From positions 1-64,000 of the forward strand of contig JAEDDG010000006.1 in assembly GCA_016293865.1 (NCBI GenBank): 64,000 nt of DNA, written 5' to 3'. The stretch's first letter is position 1. The number at the start of each line of letters is the position of its first letter. The notes under the pieces are model-generated. The model was not told the DNA's origin and did no database searches. It saw nothing but the letters and a program-made list of their open reading frames with translations. The position numbers and the translations under genes are program-made. Positions 59,353-64,000 of this stretch are shown in pieces. This DNA is from Oscillospiraceae bacterium. GTDB lineage: Bacteria; Bacillota; Clostridia; Oscillospirales; Oscillospiraceae.

Positions 59353-60252
59353 ATGCAGCCTTTTAAACGCTTGGAACTGACGGATCTGCCTGTGCTGCGC
59401 AGCTGTTACAGTGCAGACCGCGATCATGCATGCCGGATCTGCGATGCGACACCCGGCACCGCCGCCATGTGGCGGCATATGTTTGATGTCCGTTATATCT
59501 GCGAGGCGGACACCGTGCTTTACGCCGTGCGCACGCCGGACGGGCGCGAGGCTTTTTCCTTCCCCATCGGCGCGCATCCGGAGCTGATGCTGCAGCGCGT
59601 GAAGGAGATCTGTGCTGCCTCCGGCTGGACGCCGGTTTTCTATCTGGTCAGCGCGTCCAAGCTGGATGTGCTCCGCAGTTTCTTCGGCGCCATCGATGTT
59701 TTCACAGACCGCAGCGATTCAGACTATCTTTATGAATGCAGCGCTCTTGTTTCGCTGGCCGGGCGCAGATACAGCGCCCAGCGTAACCATATCCACAAAT
59801 TTGAAAACACAGTGCCGGACTGGCGCTTTGAAATCATCGGACCGGAAAACATCGAAAAGGCCCGCGCCTTTTTCGCGCATTACAAACAGACCGTGCACAA
59901 GGATTCCGCGCTGTTTGACGAGGAAGAGCGGATCATTGATGAAATCTTTGCGCATTACGACCTCTACGGCATGTTCGGCGGCATACTCTGCACCCGCGAC
60001 CGGGCGATTGGCCTTTCCATCGGTGAGATTTACAAAGACACACTGCATGTCCACGTGGAAAAGGGCGACATCAGTTTTCCCGGCGTCTATCAGATGCTGT
60101 CGCATCAGTTTGCCGCCGCTTTTTCCGGCCCGGACGTCCTGTATATCAACCGGGAGGATGACATGGGCGACCCCGGCCTGCGCAAATCGAAGCTCTCCTA
60201 TCACCCCTGTGCGCTGCTGGAAAAATTCACAGTTACCGTTCCTTCCATTTGA
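59353..60252 (+). CDS. DUF2156 (phosphatidylglycerol lysyltransferase C-like) protein
   Basis: A 299-aa protein of the double-GNAT DUF2156 group: FKRLELTDLPVLRSCYS at the start, YSAQRNHIHKFENT in the middle (the RxNK-type motif), and YINREDDMGDPGLRKSKLSYHP at the end (seen as REDDMGDPGLR and KLSYHP). Relatives use aminoacyl-tRNA or acyl donors, but this one lacks the membrane part of MprF. I chose ATG 59353, with GAGCAGG upstream. Function is not certain. Confidence 0.8.
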   Translation: MQPFKRLELTDLPVLRSCYSADRDHACRICDATPGTAAMWRHMFDVRYICEADTVLYAVRTPDGREAFSFPIGAHPELMLQRVKEICAASGWTPVFYLVSASKLDVLRSFFGAIDVFTDRSDSDYLYECSALVSLAGRRYSAQRNHIHKFENTVPDWRFEIIGPENIEKARAFFAHYKQTVHKDSALFDEEERIIDEIFAHYDLYGMFGGILCTRDRAIGLSIGEIYKDTLHVHVEKGDISFPGVYQMLSHQFAAAFSGPDVLYINREDDMGDPGLRKSKLSYHPCALLEKFTVTVPSI

Positions 60253-60370
60253 CGGAACGTCGGTCTGCCCCGGCAGGGCGCAGACCTGGCAGAGGACATC
60301 GGAGCAATCCGCAGTCCTCTGTTCTTTTTTTGTGCCCTGCGGCATATTCTCACCTTGTGAGGTGATGAAT

Positions 60371-60916
60371 TTGAATCGCGCGTGTATCCGCCGGTGGCAC
60401 TGGACCGGCGCCGCTTTCACACTTGCAGCCGGCACATTGCTGCACTTCCTGTACGGCTGGACCGACTGGATCGGCGCTGCCGTTTTCGCCCCGGTCAATG
60501 AAAGCGTCTGGGAGCACCTGAAGCTGCTGTTCTGGCCAATGCTGCTCACGACCGCCGCAGAGTATATGGCGTACGGCAACGGCCGCAAAAACTTTATTCA
60601 GGCAAAAACAGCCGGCCTGCTGGTTGGGCTGGCGGCTATCCCCGTTTTGTACTATGCCGCGAAGCCTTTCGCAGGCGTCGACTGTCTGCCGGTCAATCTT
60701 CTGATTTTTGCGCTGTCCACGGCAGCCGCCTGGCTGGTTTCCTTCAAATGCATGATTTCAAATAAAGGTTCTGCGCCTGCCGCCGCAGCAGCGGCCATCC
60801 TGCTTTTTACGTCCATCGCACTGCTTTTTGTGAGCTTCACCTTCTCTCCGCCCAGAAATGAGCTTTTCCGTGACCCTCAGACAGGGACATACGGCCTGCA
60901 CCAGGGACCGGACTGA
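60371..60916 (+). CDS. DUF6512-like small membrane protein
   Basis: A 181-aa protein with about five membrane helices. HFLYGWTDWIGAAVFAPVNE, then SVWEHLKLLFWPML is a distinctive conserved-looking block, recalling the DUF6512 family. GAGGTGAT lies 8 nt before TTG 60371, so I prefer that start over ATG 60365, which is too close to the ribosome site. Function unknown. Confidence 0.7.
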   Translation: MNRACIRRWHWTGAAFTLAAGTLLHFLYGWTDWIGAAVFAPVNESVWEHLKLLFWPMLLTTAAEYMAYGNGRKNFIQAKTAGLLVGLAAIPVLYYAAKPFAGVDCLPVNLLIFALSTAAAWLVSFKCMISNKGSAPAAAAAAILLFTSIALLFVSFTFSPPRNELFRDPQTGTYGLHQGPD

Positions 60917-61016
60917 AAAACATCCCTGAACACGCTTGAAAAAACAGCAGATTTCCTGTATAACAAAGTCAGCCGCGTTCTGCGGCTGACTTTTACAATA
61001 TAAAGGAGCAGACGCG

Positions 61017-62282
61017 ATGAAAACGCTGAAGCAAGACGCAAAGGTCGTCTATACCGACGGCCGCATCCGCACACAGGTTTATAACGATATGGAAATCTGT
61101 CCGCAGGGCCTGCAGCCGTTTCTCTATACTGACGGCGGCACACTGCTGGCGCAGTATCAGCTCCCGGAACCGCCTGCCGGCACGCGCAAGTACAATTTTG
61201 CCTACCGCGTGGAAAACTATCTCTCCCGCGATGGCGGCGAAACCTGGGAAAAGCGGAAAATTGCGCCGGATGATTATGACGACCCCTTTGCCGAAGCCGG
61301 CGCAGTCAAACTGAAAGACGGCTCATTCCTCCTGCTGGATACATACGTTCAGGAAAATGACAACCGCGATCCCGCACAGTGCTACGGCGAAGCCTGGATC
61401 TCCCGCGACCATATGGAGACCTTCACCGGTCCCACCTGGCCTGTTTTCTCCATCCCGGACGTGGATTTCAATATTTCCTCCGATGACGACGGACACGAGA
61501 GCCATGCGGCGCGGCTGCACCGCTCCATGGTCTCCCTGCCGGACGGCACCCTGATTGCGACCATGTACGGCCATTTCCACGGCGACTGCGCGCCGGCCTC
61601 CTATGAGCCGCGCATGATGAAAACGCGCACTTATGTGATGCGCTCCACCGACAGCGGCGCCACCTGGCATTATCTGGCCACAGTCGCTGTGGATGCCGGC
61701 ATCGGCACGGAGGGCTTCGGCGAGCCGGTTCTCGTCCGCGTGGACAAGGGGCCGCACGAAGGCCGCCTGCTGTGCGTGATGCGCACCGGCCGGGAGCTGT
61801 ATCAGGCGCACTCGGACGACGACGGCAAAACATGGAGCTATTTCCGGCCTGTCGTCTTCGCAGGACTGAGCGTCTATGACCTCAACGCCTGGCGTCAGAA
61901 ATATGACGGGAAATATCAGGATGTGGACCCCCACCGCAAAAGTCTTTCCGGCGCGATAGTGGATCCGGATCTGATCCAGATGGAAAACGGCGCTCTGGTC
62001 CTCTCCTTCGGCGTCCGTCTGCCCGAAAAGCTCTGCTGGCTGGATCCGACCGTGGAAAACAACGGCGTCTATGCCGCCTTCTCTCTGGACGGCGGCGATA
62101 CCTGGTGCCATATCCTGCGCGTGATGGGCGGCCAGCTCACCACACACTACACGGCTGTGCGTGAATTTGCCCCCAATAAGCTCTATTTCGCCTATGACGT
62201 GGGATCCTGGCGTCAGGGCGGCCGCGGCGGCCGCGGCTGCCGGATCGACGTGGAGCTCGACACCGGCGCCCAGCAGCATTGA
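61017..62282 (+). CDS. Sialidase-fold (BNR repeat) protein without signal peptide
   Basis: A 421-aa beta-propeller protein. Four Asp-box (BNR) repeats are visible: SRDGGETWEK, STDSGATWHY, SDDDGKTWSY and SLDGGDTWCH. This is the sialidase superfamily. A family arginine triad cannot be confirmed by eye. No signal peptide or anchor is present, so an intracellular glycosidase or lyase is likely rather than a secreted mucin sialidase. AAAGGAGC precedes ATG. No sialic acid catabolic gene is next to it. Confidence 0.8.
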   Translation: MKTLKQDAKVVYTDGRIRTQVYNDMEICPQGLQPFLYTDGGTLLAQYQLPEPPAGTRKYNFAYRVENYLSRDGGETWEKRKIAPDDYDDPFAEAGAVKLKDGSFLLLDTYVQENDNRDPAQCYGEAWISRDHMETFTGPTWPVFSIPDVDFNISSDDDGHESHAARLHRSMVSLPDGTLIATMYGHFHGDCAPASYEPRMMKTRTYVMRSTDSGATWHYLATVAVDAGIGTEGFGEPVLVRVDKGPHEGRLLCVMRTGRELYQAHSDDDGKTWSYFRPVVFAGLSVYDLNAWRQKYDGKYQDVDPHRKSLSGAIVDPDLIQMENGALVLSFGVRLPEKLCWLDPTVENNGVYAAFSLDGGDTWCHILRVMGGQLTTHYTAVREFAPNKLYFAYDVGSWRQGGRGGRGCRIDVELDTGAQQH

Positions 62283-62531
62283 CAGCGCTCTCTGTCCGGC
62301 CTCCTGACCGGTACCGGTCATCTGCAGCATTTTTTTCAAAATGGAACGGGAAACCGTTCCATTTTGTTTTGTCCGGACCGGCTGCCCGCCGGTTCTTCTC
62401 CGTACAGCGCGCTGCACTGTATTTTGCAGCAAAACATGCACCGAAATTGAACTTTTTCAATCGTCTGTGGGTGTTGTCATTTTGATTCTGCAAGATATAA
62501 TGCAATCGATATGCTGCAGGAGGTACATAAA

Positions 62532-63374
62532 ATGGAAAAAGCAAAAAACACAGCCATGATCGTTCTGGGCATTGTGCTGATGGCCGCCGGCGTTTACTTT
62601 TTCAAAATTCCGAACGGCTTTGCGACCGGCGGCGTCAGCGGCATCGCAACGGTCCTGGCCCCCTGTATCCCCTTCATGACGCCGGGCATGCTGATCACTG
62701 TCATCAACATTCTCCTTTTGGCGGCCGGCTTTCTGATCCTTGGCCGCGGATTCGGCCTGCGCACCGCCGCGTGCTCCCTGGGCTTTTCCCTGACCACCTG
62801 GGCGCTTGAAAAACTGGTGCCGCTGAACAGCCCGCTGACAGACCAGCCCTTTCTTGAGCTGGTCTATGCAATTCTCCTGACAGCTGTGGGCTCCGCCATT
62901 TTATTCAGCCATTCCGCCTCCTCCGGCGGAACCGACATCGTGGCGCTGATTCTGAAAAAATACACCTCTGTGGACACAGGAAAGGCGCTGCTCATCTCCG
63001 ACTTTTTCATTGCCGTCTCCACATTTTTTGTTTTCGGCGTCAAAAGCGGTCTGTATTCCGTTCTGGGTCTGTTTGCCAAGGCGTTTCTTGTGGACAACGT
63101 CCTTGAAAGTCTGAATCTCTGCAAATACTTCACCATCGTCACCGAGCATCCGGACCCCATCAGCGATTACATCATCCATCAGCTGGAACACGGCGTCACG
63201 GTGATGGACGGTGTGGGCGTCTATTCGCAGCGGCATAAAAAGGTACTGCTGGTGGTCTGCCGGCGGATTGAGGCCGTCCGTCTGCGCCGCAAGCTGCGGG
63301 AGCTGGATCCCGGCGCGTTCATGATGATCACAAATTCCAGCGAGATCATCGGCCGCGGCTTCCGCGAAATCTGA
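62532..63374 (+). CDS. YitT-family membrane protein with C-terminal DUF2179
   Basis: A 280-aa protein. About five membrane helices (NTAMIVLGIVLMAAGVYFF, MLITVINILLLAAGFLIL) are followed by a cytoplasmic DUF2179 domain starting near residue 195 (YFTIVTEHPDPISDYIIHQ, GVTVMDGVGVYSQRHKKVLL). AGGAGG lies 8 nt before ATG. The family is widespread in Firmicutes; the substrate is unknown. Confidence 0.87.
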   Translation: MEKAKNTAMIVLGIVLMAAGVYFFKIPNGFATGGVSGIATVLAPCIPFMTPGMLITVINILLLAAGFLILGRGFGLRTAACSLGFSLTTWALEKLVPLNSPLTDQPFLELVYAILLTAVGSAILFSHSASSGGTDIVALILKKYTSVDTGKALLISDFFIAVSTFFVFGVKSGLYSVLGLFAKAFLVDNVLESLNLCKYFTIVTEHPDPISDYIIHQLEHGVTVMDGVGVYSQRHKKVLLVVCRRIEAVRLRRKLRELDPGAFMMITNSSEIIGRGFREI

Positions 63375-63440
63375 AAAGCAGCAAAACACCCGCATCGACT
63401 CTGCCTGACTTCAGTTATCAATGCGGGTATTATCGAAATA

Positions 63441-64000
63441 TTACTGCCGGTAAAGCGTGTAGGTGCCGCCGTTATAATAACAGTATACTTCCATGGAATC
63501 CGGTGATAGCAACGAAAAATGGAAAAGCTGTCTTGCATCGCCTGTGTTTACCTCTTTATAGCAAAGATAGTCTCCATTCTCTATCCGATACTTCTCGCCA
63601 AAATCGAAGCTCGGCAAATTATAGGCCGTCCGATGATCTTCCTGCATTGAAAAATAATACATACCATCATCAGTCTTCCATGTTCCATGTAGGAAAATAT
63701 CTGCGCTGCTCGTATAAGAAACCAACAATTTCGCCGCATCTTCAAAATAAAAAAGATCTATTAGCGCGTCAACATAACTTAAAACTCTCTGATTATTTCT
63801 TTTAACTAACCAGTCCATCATATTATCGCTTTCAATAAAATAGTCAGCTGTATTGAAGGCGTCGTCTGCATCTATTAATTGTAAATAGTCGGAAGATTGT
63901 CGGTAATCAGAGATGTGTGAAAAAAGGTATCTAGTTCTATCGTTAAGCCTATAACGATCTTCCTTGTTGCGATACCGAGATACTGCCTCTTCATATAATG
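63441..64000 (-). CDS. Unknown AT-rich gene, 5' end beyond the window (partial)
   Basis: The minus-strand frame is open from the window edge to a stop at 63441, so at least 185 residues are present. It begins inside a helical, charged segment (LYEEAVSRYRNKEDRYRLND) and ends in a beta-rich domain (LFHFSLLSPDSMEVYCYYNGG). Its base composition is clearly more AT-rich than the genes to the left, suggesting recent arrival. No family recognised. ATG 63821 is only an internal methionine. Confidence 0.6.
   Translation of the reverse strand, partial: LYEEAVSRYRNKEDRYRLNDRTRYLFSHISDYRQSSDYLQLIDADDAFNTADYFIESDNMMDWLVKRNNQRVLSYVDALIDLFYFEDAAKLLVSYTSSADIFLHGTWKTDDGMYYFSMQEDHRTAYNLPSFDFGEKYRIENGDYLCYKEVNTGDARQLFHFSLLSPDSMEVYCYYNGGTYTLYRQ

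Noticed and set aside
1..64000. CRISPR array, tRNA or rRNA genes
   Set aside because: No regularly spaced repeats, and no tRNA-like or rRNA-like segments were noticed on reading both strands. Short tRNAs could still be missed by eye.

Overview
The window looks like a chromosome segment from an anaerobic, moderately GC-rich Bacillota bacterium of the Clostridia, probably a gut Oscillospiraceae-type organism. This is inferred from the mix of genes: an NADH-linked trimeric [FeFe] hydrogenase, a T-box riboswitch, an SLH-anchored surface protein, an anSME-type radical SAM enzyme, CsoR, strong AGGAGG ribosome sites, TTG/GTG starts and sigma-A promoters with 17-bp spacers. No rRNA, tRNA or CRISPR array was seen.

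Layout. 1-4600: mobile-element debris carrying a copper-resistance operon (csoR, HMA protein, copA), bracketed by imperfect 52-bp direct repeats. 5.2-7.2 kb: small orphan and phage-like fragments, then a split chromate transporter. 7.3-10.9 kb: an FAD-binding reductase, then a NifU-like scaffold paired with a GGGtGRT protein. 11.5-16.8 kb: a two-component system divergent from a VTC/DUF4956/beta-helix lipoprotein module. 17-25 kb: an IclR regulator, an MBL-fold hydrolase, and a purine salvage/uptake set (xpt, BMP lipoprotein, ABC ATPase, two permeases). 25-33 kb: a mosaic SLH surface protein, a small Xre regulator with a perfect inverted-repeat operator, serine acetyltransferase, an LCP ligase, and alaA behind a T-box whose specifier reads GCC (Ala). 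33.6-35.7 kb: an AT-rich island with an ECF sigma/membrane partner pair and a decayed HTH/response-regulator pair.

35.7-44.2 kb is the most unusual region: an apparent eight-gene minus-strand operon from one good promoter. It encodes an unknown 119-aa protein, an Hsp70/actin-fold ATPase with a non-canonical beta-rich C-terminus, an acidic helical protein, a HerA/VirB4-like ATPase, a membrane-anchored protein, a leaderless C39-like cysteine peptidase, an unknown protein and a LytTR regulator with a degenerate receiver. I do not recognise this as a named system.

44.4-56.3 kb: the hydABC operon with a separately promoted HATPase gene upstream, and divergent from it an operon of DRTGG, HATPase, hydrogenase-like Fe-S protein, DRTGG, PHP and dUTPase genes. 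The last 454 bp of hydA are duplicated about 2.5 kb away, bracketing a lipoprotein gene and a papain-like protease gene with a frameshifted leader. 56.3-63.4 kb: a radical SAM/GH2 pair, a DUF2156 protein, a small membrane protein, a sialidase-fold protein and a YitT-family protein. The window ends inside an AT-rich unknown gene. All functional statements come from reading motifs by eye; no database search was run.
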